This document shows positions 45,971 to 58,759 of a DNA stretch of 64,000 bases, piece by piece (within the stretch, counting starts at the first letter, position 1; each line of letters opens with the position of its first letter). The translations under genes were made by a program, and so were the position numbers. Origin of the DNA: Nymphaea colorata (lineage: Eukaryota; Streptophyta; Magnoliopsida; Nymphaeales; Nymphaeaceae). The stretch covers positions 6,096,174 to 6,160,173 of the forward strand of contig NW_022204507.1 of NCBI RefSeq assembly GCF_008831285.2. Direction: 5' to 3'. The notes below the pieces were generated by a model. The model was not told the origin of the DNA and made no database searches. It saw nothing but the letters and a program-made list of their open reading frames with translations.

Positions 45971-48290
45971 TCCCAAACATTTTTATTAAAAATATAACAG
46001 ATAACAAAAAACAAGATACCTGAGCTAGAACAAACCAAAAAAGAAGAGAGACATAAACCTCAAATACAAAGATAGAAATTACAACTAACCAAAAAGAAGG
46101 TGGGCATAAAACCAACCTCACTGTACAAAAGGATTACAGCCTCATTGCAATCGATTTTTGACAGCAAATACATCAGCCACAGAAAGGAAATTTTCTGCAC
46201 ACCATTTCACCACATACAGACATTTTCGGCACACCATTTTACCACATACAGACATTTTCTGCACACCATTTCACCACATACAGATTGACCGCAAAACCTT
46301 GTAGTAAGGAGGAAAGATCACCTCTTGATATTTCCACCTTATATCAGCTATCATATCCTTTAAATCATTGGAGACACTCCATTCAAGACCACTCAGAATC
46401 AAATTGGCATGATGCATAAAAGAATTTCTTTGTTTCATTATGTTCCAAAAGAGTACATGTAAGCATAAACACAGCCTATTGTAACCCATTTATTTGAAAG
46501 AGCATTTGAACCACTGTGGGATATCTTTTTGAATAGAGTTATGCACTTCTAGCCATGACCTCTCCCCCCTCATATTTTGGAAAAAATATGATACTTATAT
46601 TTCTAAAATTTTTTAATTTGGGATATGTAAAAATTTTGAAAAATATTGTTTAGTACTTGTATATGTTTTGCAAATACTATTCTACCCTTCCTAAAAAAAT
46701 TGCTGGCTTCGCCCTTGTATCTAGGGTCTTCTATTTTTTATTTCATGTCCATTTCATTTAAAGTTAATGAAATTATGTTTACCCCAATCCTCACACCAAA
46801 TTTTCACCTTTACTGTAACCCAAACACTGCTAAATTAAGTAACAAACCTCTTCTCATCCCCAAAAGGCAGCTTTTCCATATACAGGAGAAATAAGCATTA
46901 CTTTATAGTGTTCACAAGCGCCCATTCAAGTATTGGTGTCTGACCAAAAGAGTACATAAGGAGTTGGTGACGTCAAGAAGGCCAAGACCACCTTCTTGTA
47001 TCAGAGCAAGCAGACTTCCAACTAAGTAAGTGATGTTTCCAAATATGATGAGAATCCCCCCAAACAAAATGACAATTAATTCTCTATAAAGTTCAGTACC
47101 ATAAGTGGAAGTCTAAATGCTCTCACCCAATAACCCAACTTCCTGCAGAACATGCTTCTCATATAAGTAAGTGGATGGTCCACCCTTCTACAAAGCTGCA
47201 GACATAAGTCAGGGGTGAGAGTACCAACAAATAATGGAACCCAAATAAGTAAGGGGAAGTTTAGCCAACTGTCAATGAAATCGGTTTGCAATGACCATTG
47301 TGTTGTCAAGAACATTAAAATGAATAAAAAAATGAAATGAATTTATAGTCAAACCAGCTTTGGAAGTGAAATCAGGTAAAACTTGGTTTAAAGAAGTGAA
47401 TTTTCACAACAGCCCAAAAAAATAAAAGGATGTCATTTGCAGAGAAGAAGCTTTACAGGTAAGAAGTAAATTGAGAAAGTCATTTTAGGAGCTTCCGGTC
47501 CTGTAAAACTCGCCATTGGAGGTTTTCAGATAAAACTTCCACAACACAACAATAGTAAACAAAAGTGGAGAGAGAGGGTGCATTTGTCATCGGCCTCCAT
47601 GGCAACAAAAAGTGGTTCCCTCCCTTCTTAAAGGTGACAACTAAGGAAGCAGTAGAAACATAAGTAATAATTTTCCTCACCCAATCCTCACAGGATCCCA
47701 AAAAAGGAAGACCAAGGTGAAGGAAAGACCATCTCACTTTGCCATAAGCATTTGGAATATATAATTTGAGGAGAAAAAATTGTTCTATATGCCCTTAACC
47801 AAGCTGTTGACCGTTTCAAGTGCAAGGTGCATGGTTGGTGAATAAATCTACTGGAGAGATCAGATGCCCTTGTTCTGACCCAATAATTGTGCTAAAACAA
47901 TCTTCATTCTCTCAGCTGTCAACTTAGCAACTAGTTATAGATCAAATTGAATAATGATGTAGGTCAAGCCTTTAATATCCATAATGAGAAGAAATTAAAA
48001 ATCAATATCATCTGTGTTGCATTTGCCTATCTTACAAGCTCGTTTGTGATGAAGAAATTTCTCACCACTAGTGCTGCATATTTTGCATCCCAAAATTTCT
48101 TTTGGTTCACCAACGAGAATTTGTTCTACAAAGTGGAGAAGGGTCCACCAGCCATCAGTATGAGGCTTAGTTTTTCTGGCACATTGTTCATTCTTGGTGC
48201 ATTTCCATATTCATTTAAGCATTATTCTCCACTTAAATGCAGTTTGGGGCATGGTAAAGATTTTATATTGTTTTAGAAATTTTAAATTTT
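45970..48290 (-). mobile_element. L1-type LINE fragment, unit C (dead)
   Basis: Same structure as in B: tail frame 46,489-46,271, TGGCTTCGCC repeat 46,555-46,715, RT pieces 47,315-47,076 and 47,737-47,480, and the upstream RT part to about 48,290. The catalytic Asp block again reads Tyr, as in B. Confidence 0.65.
46190..46285. repeat. 32-bp tandem repeat, three copies
   Basis: Same unit as at 11,072 and 28,678, three copies. Confidence 0.7.
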
Positions 48291-49037
48291 ATAAAGCAAA
48301 AAATGATATAAGAGTCAATCCTTAAAATAAGAAAACTATTTGTGACGCATTGGAAAAGAGAGTTCTATAATTTTTTTTATAAAATGATGGGAGATATGTT
48401 TTAGAAGAAATAATCTTAACTAATGAATCTTTTGATTTGGAAAAAACTTTTGAAATAATGCCTCACAAACAGTGATTACCATAATGGGTACTGCACTCTG
48501 CTAAACAATGAACGCTCTCTCCCAGTAGAATGCTGGTTATTGCGAAATCTGGCCTGAGGGTGTTAAATGCCTCCTCATTGGCTTGAATTTGATTGAGTCA
48601 ATGAGGTGGGTATTTGGTCCTGCCACCCTAGGTAGGCCCCACACGAGTCCAAGCAGCATGGTTAAAATTAAAAAAAAAAGGAAAGAGTGGAAATTTCATA
48701 TTTTTCTAACCGAAATTTCATATTTTTCTAACGGCAAAATGACCTTTTTGTAAAATGAATTTGGCTCCGGTTTTGACAATTTTGGGTCCGCTTGAATCTG
48801 AATAAATTTTTCCCCAACCTGGAAGGGTCCTGGTCGATGTCAAATGCCCGAATTACGGATTGAATTTGTGTTTTCAGTCCAGTTTTAGATTTTATAAAGC
48901 GAAATTGAGACCCAAGGTGAGGGGAGTTTGTGTGCGTGCTCGGGGATCCAACTTGAAATATAATGTTGGAGGTTGGTTCTCGGGCTTGGTTTTTTATATT
49001 TGGGTTGGATCTAGGTTATGGTTTGTGCATTGAATTT

Positions 49038-49040
<3 letters not shown>

Positions 49041-49094
<54 letters not shown>

Positions 49095-49520
49095 TGTTTT
49101 GGATTGTGATCTGGATTTTGACTCTATTTGTGGAACTTGGATTGGGTTTTTCGATACAGGCTATATTTTTGGATCTAATGCTTAGTTTTCAATCTGAATT
49201 TGGCACAATTTTTGATCTAAAGCTTAGATTTGGATTCAGATCTAGGGCTCAATTTTGTATCTGGATCTTAAATTTGGGTCTAGATATGGATCTATGGATC
49301 CATTTTTTTTTAAATCTTGAATTGGATCAGATATGAATCCAAGGCTCTTCAATATAGACTAGGTGGATCTAGATATCGATGGAGGGCACTTTGGCAATCT
49401 AGAAGTGTTATTTGGATCCAAATATGGGTCTAGGGATCTGATTTCGATTTACATCAAGGATTTGGATCCAGATATGGGTCTAGGGTCTTGTTTTCAGTCT
49501 CTGTATGAACTTTTGGACTG
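49041..49520. repeat. Long TA microsatellite and cryptic GGATCT-rich repeat, unit C
   Basis: About 26 uninterrupted TA units at 49,041-49,091, the longest in the window, then the GGATCT-rich tract. Unit B has an interrupted, shorter run at the same place. Confidence 0.85.
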
Positions 49521-50763
49521 AATCCCTGTCTGAATGTGGATTTGAATTACAAAATGTGTCTAGATTTGGGCTGTGCTTGAGTCCAAACTTCTGAAATTAG
49601 ATCTAAATGGGTCCTAAATCAAGTAGACAATATAATCAGATAAGAAATTGATCAAAATTAAGGAAAATCAAGGTGTTTGCAGCCAGCAATCTTTGATATT
49701 TTGTTGTAAACTCACCATAAAATGTTCAAAAAGTGCTGATAACCCCAAACAACGGTTGGATCTATCCTCCACCACTGGCAAGACAATCACGTGGTGGTGG
49801 AGCTAATTAAATGGACCCACTCACTCAACTTGATATTTATGAGGGGAGTGCCTAAGTATACAAGTCAACCATAATTTTCTGCAGCAGCCTCATCTTTATC
49901 ATCTGTTCTTGCTTTGCCATTCTTTCCCTCCCTATCCTACATTCCCCTATCCCCAATACTCATACCAAATTTTCACCTTCTTACCATTACCCAAACACCG
50001 CTAGATTATGTAACAAACCTCTTCTCGTCCCCAAAAGGCAGCTTTTCGATATCAATGAGAAATGAGCTTTAGTTTACAGGGTTCACAAGCTCCAATTCAA
50101 GTATTGGTGTCGGACCAAATGAGCCCGCAAGGAGTTGGAGATTCTAGCATGAAAAGTTCTAGTAAAGAAAACACAGGAAATGTCAATCGGAAATATCGAT
50201 GGAAAACCCTGTTGAATAGGTAGGGTTAGACCAGGGATAACATGAACAAGCATTTGAGCTTCTGTCAATAGCCTTTTTGTGTCCATTGTATATGCAAAAA
50301 AAATGGTATTACATGCACAACTCTTAGTATCACAGTGCAAGACATTTATCGTAGCTTCCGCAAGAGTACATAGGCTCAACAAAGGGGAACTGCATCCCCA
50401 AGGGGGTTGGTGCCTTAGGCAGGTGGGGGCTGGTAGACTGCTAGTTTCCGTTTTGAATCCCCACTGTGTCAACTCCCTGTGCTGAAAAGGTAGGCACCGC
50501 TATGAAAATTGATCCATAATGTGGGCACCTTTACCAAGGAACCAAAAGCAGACTTGGACTTTATGGGGACTTCATTGTAAAAAATGACTTCTAATACTCA
50601 TTCTGCTTTCCCAAATAGGAGAAACACAAAACGTTTTTACCAATATTCTGATTTTATTTGATGAATTTAACAAGTTAAAACTATGGGAAGCCCCATACGA
50701 ACCAAGAGGTACATGTCCACTCTTCATTTCTTCAAATCTCATTACATGTCTTTATCGTTGCAG

Positions 50764-50946
50764 CCAGTGGTAGAGCCAAAAATTTCTGGTTGAGGGGCAC
50801 TTGAAGTGTAAGATTCAAATCTTAAGGGACACTGATATGTAAAAACCTGAAAATTAATGAAGTTTTTGTATGTAAATAGAATAATTCTTTTGGGTTGGTG
50901 TGGGCAAGTGCGCACACTAGCAATAATGTAGCTCTGCCACTAGGAC
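50764..50946. mobile_element. hAT-like MITE, unit C
   Basis: Identical to the unit B copy (33,228-33,410), inside the identical tract. Confidence 0.6.
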
Positions 50947-51092
50947 ACAGTAGCTAAGCTTTCACTATGGTCTACATGCTATGCATCCCCATCTTTGGCT
51001 GCTGTAAATATAATTTTTTGTTAATACAAGTCCAGAGCCTAACTCCCACGAACTTCCATAGGAAACCTGAGCTGCTAATTACCCTATATCTA

Positions 51093-51497
51093 GAGATGTC
51101 AGCATATCCGATTTGGATCAGATATCTGATCAAACTCTATCGAAAAAAATCAGATATGAAAAAAGAAAATATCTGGTCAATCAGGCTGATCATATTTGTA
51201 TTTAAGAAATGACATATGATTGGATTCAGATATACATAATATCCTGTCATATTTGGATTCATTGGATTTATTTTTAAAGAAATATCCTATATCTAGTGCT
51301 CTTAAATTCTAAAAAAATGGCTAAATTTGGTTCAAAATTCGGATTCAGATTCAGATATGAATGTAAAAGTCAATTGTGAAATCAGATTTTGAATTTTGGA
51401 TTCAGATATAAATTTCTTTGTTTTTCAAATATGAATATCCAAAAAAGTGCATACTGTTAAAAGTATATCTGATTTGAATGTGATCTGCTGACATCCC
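51093..51497. mobile_element. GGATGTCA-ended MITE 1, unit C
   Basis: GAGATGTCAGCA / TGCTGACATCCC ends. Confidence 0.6.
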
Positions 51498-51800
51498 AAC
51501 TATATCCACATAAATTGTCCAAAGATCAGAAGACAAACATGCAGCCCCTGTGAAATGAATTAGCATGAGATTTTGCAATTGGAAGAAATGCAACAGGCAA
51601 GCTTAGCATCGGATAGAGGTTCGGATACACTCTTTATTATGCATATCAATGGCCAAAAAGAGCAGCAAATAAGCCAAATGTGGGCTTGTTAGAGCAGTTG
51701 CCGCAGGGTCAACAGCTTTTCAGTGAGGAGTGGACTTGGATCGTGGATCTAGCATTAGGAGCTGCCACCCAGGTTTGCTTGCCATATGCCATCAGCCATA

Positions 51801-52233
51801 GGGAGATCAACAAATCAGATTCGAATAAAATATACTCTTAACCATATGTAGCTGCTTTTTCAAATATTCACGTGTTCATATTTGAATTCTGATTTGAACA
51901 TGAATGAATAAAAGTCAAATCTAAGTCTGAAATCCATTTTAGCAATCTGAATATGATCTGAATCCAACCTTGCATTCACTTCCAAATCTGAATTTTGAAC
52001 CAAATCTAGCTGGCTTTCAATACATAAGAGTGTTGGATGTATGATATTTGTTTAAAACTAAATCCAATCTGATCAAATATTTACATATATCTGAATCCGA
52101 ATCCAATAGAATGTCATTTCTTAAATCCAAACCTGATCTGATTTTTCCATTCGACATTATATTTTTTTTCTATAACTGGTTTTTCAGAATGGTTTGGTTA
52201 GATATCTGATTCAAATCGAATATATTGACATCC
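51801..52233. mobile_element. GGATGTCA-ended MITE 2, unit C
   Basis: Left end decayed to GGGAGATCAACAAATCAG; right end ATTGACATCC intact. Confidence 0.5.
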
Positions 52234-52639
52234 TTACTTAACCAGAAATTCCTATCTCCACCACTGGAAATGGGAGTAAAAAATGCACCATGATGTGCGC
52301 TTGACACTACTACTTGACTCTAACCGAGGTGGCCACAGGTATTGGCAGATGATCTATGTTTCAAATCTAGGAAATGAAGAGATCATTCAACCTTCTTCGA
52401 TGCACATTTCAGTTTCTTTCTTTCCAAAGTCTAGAGCAGTAACACCCATAAGAATGGAACTAAGGATGTACCGTCAGCACGTTCCTCAAGCCAACTAGCT
52501 ATGCTATGGCATGTCAATTCCGAATAGTTCACTACAATATATTATATCACAGACCAGAAAAAAAAAATTGAATGTATAGATAACAATAATTTATGTTTTA
52601 AGCAATACTTGAAGAACAATATACTAGACAAAGTAGACC

Positions 52640-54772
52640 ACATAATCACTGGAATTTATTTCTAAATCTTTCTTGCCCATGTACGAAACATTTGCATCCA
52701 AATACCCTGAGGTGTTCAAGTGACAGCAGGTTGTTGAGATGGAGTTCAAGAGGAATTTTTCCTTCTATGCTAGAGTTTGGAACTCGATTGGATATATAAC
52801 ACTCTTTTCCAATGGCTTCTTTCCAAAAAATCTGAGGTACGTTCATGTGCATCATAAGAGCCTGAGCAATATTCAGAAGTTCTCGGTTTTTTCTTTCTGC
52901 AATGCCGTTTTGCTGAGGAATCCCGGCGTAGGTACATTGGGGCCGTATTCCATACTTCCTCATAAAGTTTTTCAATGCATTTTAATCTTAGAACCATATT
53001 AAAGGAGAATGAGGGCATAGAACTCTTCAAAACATTTTGGCACTTCACTCTTATTTTTTAGAAAATAACTCCAAGTTACACGAGTCATATGATCAATGGA
53101 AGAGACATAGAACTTAAAACTGGCATGAGAGTCCTCTGGAGCAGGTCCCCAAACATCCGAGTGAATGAGATCGAATGCTTTTTCAGACCTTTCATGAATC
53201 GGCTCGAAGGTGAGGCAAGTGAATTTGGCAAATTCGCATGCATTACGCACTTTATTATCATCAATATTGAGGGAAGGGATGAGGGTATTGAGGTTCCGAT
53301 CATATATGTGTCCTAATCAAGCATGTCAAATTTGATAGTACATCCTTTGAGTCTATTTTGATTTGGTGAAAAAACTCAAACTGTCGGTATCCAAAGTGTA
53401 GAGGTCACCATGGCGTCAGCCATTACAAATCACCTTCTTCGTGCTTGGGTCCTGAAACGTGACATCCTGCTTGGAGAAAACAACCAGGCAATCATAATAT
53501 TGAGTGATTTTGCTAACAGACATAAGGTTGACAGCAAGCTTAGGAACAAGTAAAGCGGAATTAATCTTTTTTTCAAAGAATGTTTTTCCATTGCCCGCAA
53601 CAACCGTAGATGACCCATCAGCAGAAAAAACAGAACGGTGAAGATCCTTATTTAGATCAGCAAGTCTTGTGGGATGATTAGTCATGTGATTAGTAGCACC
53701 AGTATCAACTATCCAGGATTTATTTTTAGTGGCATAAGGCACAGAACTTAAGTCTTGTGATCAGTAGCTCCAGTATCAACTATCCAGGATTTATTTTTAG
53801 TGGCAGTCAATAAGGCACAGAACTTACCTTCTGAGACGTCGCCCACTGGTTGGGAAGATACTAGATTTGCTTTAGAGAATTTAAGGAAGAATTTTTCCAG
53901 GTCATCTTTGGTGACAAAGTTTGCAAGGTTGACATCTTTGTCTGGGATTGAAGAAGATCCCTTTTGCTTCCCTGGTCACCCAACAAGTTCCCAGCAGCGA
54001 TCGCGTGTGTGACCCAATTTCCTGCAGTGAGTACACTTAAGTTTGCTGTCATTTTTCTGTGTGTTTGAGTGGTACCTTTGTATGCCTTGATTAGTGCCCG
54101 ATTGTGAAAGGCACGTCATTCTTTCTTGGCTGTCTTCTATGGAGTCCATTGTAGGAGGGACTCTCATGACACTTCGCCATGACACCTCTCTCTGAATCAT
54201 TTGACAAACAGCATTGAATTTTGGCAGCGGCATAGTATTCAGGATTTGAGTCTTTATGGCTTCATAGTCCTCACTCAATCCAACGAGGACCTTGAAGATT
54301 TGATATTCTTCAAAATGCTGTTTGTAAATGACTGGATGAGAGGTCGCTGGTTGATATTGGAGGAGCTCATCATATAGACTCCTGAATCTCCCAATGTACC
54401 GCTGCACATCTTGGTCATGGAGGGTGAGATTGGCAATCTCGCATTGTATCTGGTATACTTGAGCAAGATTATTTTGCTCACTGTAAAGTTCTTTTAGAGC
54501 CTCCCATATTCCGTGCGCGGTATCTTGATATGTAAACAGTTTTTCTATGGATGGTTCCATAGAGTTGAGCAGCCATGCTAGAACCATGGCATTCTCTGAT
54601 TCCCATTCATCATAGTTGGGATCAGTAGTGGCTGGAACTTTGATTTTTCTGTTAACATATCATGCCTTTGATCTTCCACTAAGAACCAAGAGAGCAGCCT
54701 TCGCAAAGCTCATATAGTTAGCACCATTGAGTGGGGTGGAGGTAATTTTCAAGGTATTATGCTCGGTGGACT
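52640..54772 (-). mobile_element. Ty1/copia fragment, unit C (gag-PR-INT)
   Basis: Minus strand. The gag 5' end is cut at about 54,772 by a ~363-bp deletion relative to B. The shared early TGA is at 54,660-54,662. The gag frame is 54,587-53,976 with zinc knuckle CTHCRKLGHTRDRC. The protease frame is 53,742-53,416 with WIVDTGATNHM and the same 70-76-bp duplication as B. The integrase C-terminal side (52,975-52,646) is the longest of the three. A 37-bp deletion between GCAT direct repeats at about 52,978 removes the DNGGEY block, including a catalytic Asp. No reverse transcriptase or LTR seen. Confidence 0.8.
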
Positions 54773-55880
54773 GGGCAGATAACCTTGCAGGACATGGTGA
54801 AGGGAAAGAACTGGGCAATGGGAGTGGTGAAGAAATGCTGGATTTCTCCACTCCTTGTGGAGACGATGGCGATGGAGGGTGTATTTTTGCAAGCGACAAC
54901 CATTTGGCGGGTGCATGGCCAAGTTTGCTATACAGTTGGAAGTGAGGCAGGGACTGAGGCAGTTGCTATCATGAAATGTTTGAAAAATGATGAATATTGA
55001 ATTTTAGAAAATTTGGGATGATTACACCTTCTAAGAATTTTCAAACTATTAGAATGTTGATTAGGAAATACTTGTTCCTCTTAAATTGTTGTGGAAACAA
55101 ATTTATTAATTGAAAAATGTCGTTCTCTTATTTTAATAAATAATGAATAAGTGCACGTGAGCAATGTGTTACTTTAAGGGGTAGCATGGATTGTGAAGGT
55201 TCTATGAATCTGCCCAGAAAATTGATAAAGGTTCATGAAATAATAGCTCTAGTGTCCAATGAACCTTCTATAATTTTGCTGTAGATTTATGGGACACTAA
55301 GAAAGTGTCTCTATTGCCAAACACCCTCTTAGCTCCTTTATAAACTAAAGGGCAACACAAGGCACTGAGGGTTTATAAACTTAGCCCTACGTAAAACCGT
55401 GGGTGAGAAGATTGCATCATAAAATCATAAAGGATGGTTGGTGTATATGAAAACACCCTTACTTTGAACCGGGTCCAGATCTAGAACTTTGAGAACATTT
55501 TTAGTTGTAATAACTTTGCATTTAATGTATATTCAAACTCCAATTTTAACTATGCATTGGACTCGGATATTTAAATTTGGATTTGGATATATAAATTCAG
55601 CTTTGTTTTATTTTGAATTTACTATCCAATTGGATATATACCAAATTACTTAATTTTAAGATGATATGTTAAAAGTTAGGTTGTATGGGAAGAAAATATT
55701 TTTAACATCCAGTAATTTACATATCCTTTCCTTTCTCCCGTTCTCGTCTTGGGTCAGTAATTTTGGGCAGAAGGTTAGAGTTGTATCTTATTATCCAGTC
55801 CTTGGTGCAAGACCCATAAATTGCCCAAGCCTGATATCTAAATAAGCTTTGTGATTTTGAGAAAAGAAAAAAAAGGATCA
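54773..55880. other. Spacer of unit C, no gene recognised
   Basis: It begins with the right half of the unassigned frame of B, then AT-rich sequence as at 37,800-38,720. Confidence 0.45.
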
Positions 55881-55889
55881 TGTATCCAA

Positions 55890-56490
55890 ATTTTTTACAT
55901 AATAAAATAGGATAGATGAAAACCCTAGAAAAAGAAATCGGCAAACGTGAGAAAAGGAAAGCATAGAAGATTGGGATTGAGACATTTTGCTCAGATTTGT
56001 TTAGTATATGGGACTTTGCCAGTGTGCATAGAAACCTATGGGCTCACCATAGTCCAAAATCGGTAGCGCTTCTGATTGGAGGCAAACAAATGGACCCTTA
56101 AAGATTTATTCTCTCATAAACTCAGCAACTTGAGAAATTTAATTTTCTGAGTTAAAAGAAAGCGAGAGTCTTGTTGTATTTATGTACTCTCCACCACAGC
56201 AGCGGTGGACCTAATTAGTGGGGAGCATGCCCACTTGCTCACCTTTGTAAGTTTGACCTCTTCCTTAATTTTCCTAATTTCTTTACTTCTGATTATTTTC
56301 CTCTGCTCCTCCCGTCTAACAAGAAACAGGGGAGGTTGGCGTTAGTAATGGATGTACTTGCAGAAGCCCTCAAGGATGCAGGTTGCAAGTCCTTTTCCAG
56401 CAACAAGGGCGACTAAGCTCTAGGCGGCAGCTGAAGGCTTGAGCTCGGCAGAAGGGAGAAGGATTCCTTAACTTCATGGAACAAGGTAAG
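55890..56490 (+). pseudogene. Fossil NLR 5' end, unit C
   Basis: Counterpart of 38,730-39,330. The inverted box is at 56,197-56,265, ATG at 56,348 (MDVLAEALKDAG), then KSFSSNKGD and TAA/TAG. It keeps AAGGATGC where B has AAATATGC. Weak match to the NLR CC, hence modest confidence. Confidence 0.4.
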
Positions 56491-56782
56491 AAAGCCTTGG
56501 ACCATTCTGCGCACTTGCTTTAGAATTGTATTTAATTCGGTAAACCCACTTATTCCCCTTGGGTTTTACGTTTTTTAGAGTATGCACCAAATCTCATGTT
56601 TCATTCTCTTCTTGTGCTTTAAATTAAGCAGCCATGGCATCACACCAACATTGATGCTTAACGGCTTGACTAAAGGAGGATGGTTCCAAATCTTTAGACA
56701 TGACCACAAGAAGTGCTTTATGAGGTGTAGAGATATAAAGGAAATTATGACTGTGTGCATACATAAAATACACTAAACTAAC

Positions 56783-58696
56783 CCTGGAACTCTGGAGGTC
56801 AGCCGAGAGACGAACTATTATCGATCACAAGTTGATGATGTTTTGACCCAGATTGCAGCTGCTGGATTGCTTGTTCCTCAATGTTTTGGGAGAAGAAGAA
56901 GTAGGCAGGGAGGAGAATAGGGCCGGTCATGGCCGCCCGGATGTTGCTCAAATATTCCTCTAGCCTTGGTGTCTGTCGGGCATGGTGCCACCTTGCTTCA
57001 ACCAAGTAAGCTCTGCACACACTCACCCACTGCCCAAGAGTAGAAGAGAGCAAGTCACATAGAAGACCCTCAGTGACTGTGGCAGCTGCTCTGCCGCTTG
57101 AAGATCCCACCTGCGTATGTACAATATACAGCACCCAGAATGGCTCCTAACGATGTGAAGTAGAAACTAGAGACAGAGTTGCTCCCTCTAATTTACCAAC
57201 CATAATCATCCTTTACCTCTCAACAACTTGCACAAAGCATTCGAGCTCCTCAACAGACTGATGCTCGCCGAAGATGACCTCAATGGTGGCCATCAAGTAG
57301 GAGACCTTGGGGAGTTGCATCCTGTATTGTGATAACTGTGGCTCATGCATCTTCCCCACCGCCATGAAGTAGCTCTCCACCAGCCTATCTCTGGTGAAGC
57401 TAATGTGCTCGCCCAAGCCCAAGTCCCTCCACCACCTGCAAACACCCAAAACAAAGGACTCATGGTTGATTATTAGTGGACCCAATGATGCAGACCAGCA
57501 ACAATGTAACATAAATGATATTCATTACTGATATACATATATACATAGAATGACATTAGTTGCTGCATTATTATCAACTATTAACCAAGTTATTTAGGCA
57601 AAAGTGTAAGAATGAATTGTACCTGGATAACTCCCTGAGCTCTCCTTGGTGGATTGTCTGCACGATGTTGAAGTCCAGCCTAGCGAACTCATGAAGCGCT
57701 TGGCTTCTGCGGTCCATCCTCTCGAATGTCTCAATATGCTCTGGGGCCTCGACCCTGTGAACCCTTCTATGGAGTGGAACCTGCAGAGCATGCTGTACCT
57801 GTCGAGACATCCTCTGGTCCATGCGGCTTATCCTTGCTCTAAGATGCTCTGAAGAGAAGGCCATAGCTTCGTCCAACACAGTTTCTCCTTCACAGGCTAT
57901 TTGTGATGCTTTGTAGAGGCTCAGCAACCCTCTCACGTCCTCATGAAGATTCTCAGAGAACTGGCTAGACTGTTCCCTAAATCTACTAAAACACTCTACG
58001 AAATGCAAAAAGAAACTCTAATGGTTAGTGTCAATTAACACATTTGTAATAGAGAGTCTAGATTAATAACTAATTGTTGAGTCAATATTTTGGAATTAAC
58101 GCATGTGTATGTATATATATATATATATGTATACCTGCAGAAATATTATAGCCATGTTTCCTCAGAATACTGAACCAAAGTGAAGAAGAGTAGAGGTCCT
58201 CAAATTGTCTAGTGCTCATGGATATGGCATCTAGCGATCGCCTAATCTCACTCTCAAAGTGATAGGCTACACCTAAACGTTCGAGTGAATCGATGAGCTC
58301 CAACTGAGCCACTTGCTCAGTTGTAGATGTTATAAGTTGTCGAACTTCTCTTCTCAATTCTTCAACTCTAGTCCTTTATGTTTCGATCTGCTTTCATTTT
58401 CATGTCTTTGAATTAGGATCACATCATAATACCAAAATAAAGAAAATAATAGTCAGGTCAGAGTTTTGGAAGTTTACTGATGTTACGCTGGTAATGGACT
58501 GGATGAAGTCATAGTTCCATGTAGTTGGCTGGTATCTGGAAGGCCTCCTTTGAGCAGCAGACCTACCGCAACCCTCAGCCCTTGGCTCACATCTCACAAG
58601 GGTTGTGCTCCATGGCTTGAGCCCAGTCTTGCTATTAGGAGCAAGCTTGCGGGAAGTAATGGAAGGAGTGGAAAGGGAGGCAAGATGAGCAGCCAT
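56783..58696 (-). pseudogene. Terpene synthase pseudogene TPS-C (exons 1-6, most complete)
   Basis: Minus strand. ATG 58,696 (MAAHLASLSTPS) begins a plastid transit-like leader, then RRPSRYQPTTW, an intact RR(x)8W motif. Exon 2 is 58,387-58,135, with TAA as its fourth codon (CAA in TPS-A). Exon 3 is 57,995-57,624 (372 bp, ending LDFNIVQTIHQGELRELS). Exon 4 is 57,435-57,217 (219 bp, RDRLVESYF, then TIEVIFGEH in place of the DDxxD motif). A ~50-base intron follows, exon 5 is largely missing, and an exon-6-like block spans 57,110-56,783 with a one-base shift near 56,840. No exon 7. The architecture and RR(x)8W are those of plastidial TPS-b monoterpene synthases; the copy lacks metal-binding residues and the C-terminus. 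Confidence 0.85.
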
Positions 58697-58759
58697 TAGA
58701 ACAGTGTGTATTTGTTGATGAATGCTGAATGCTTTCACTACCTCTCGGATGACTTAGAT

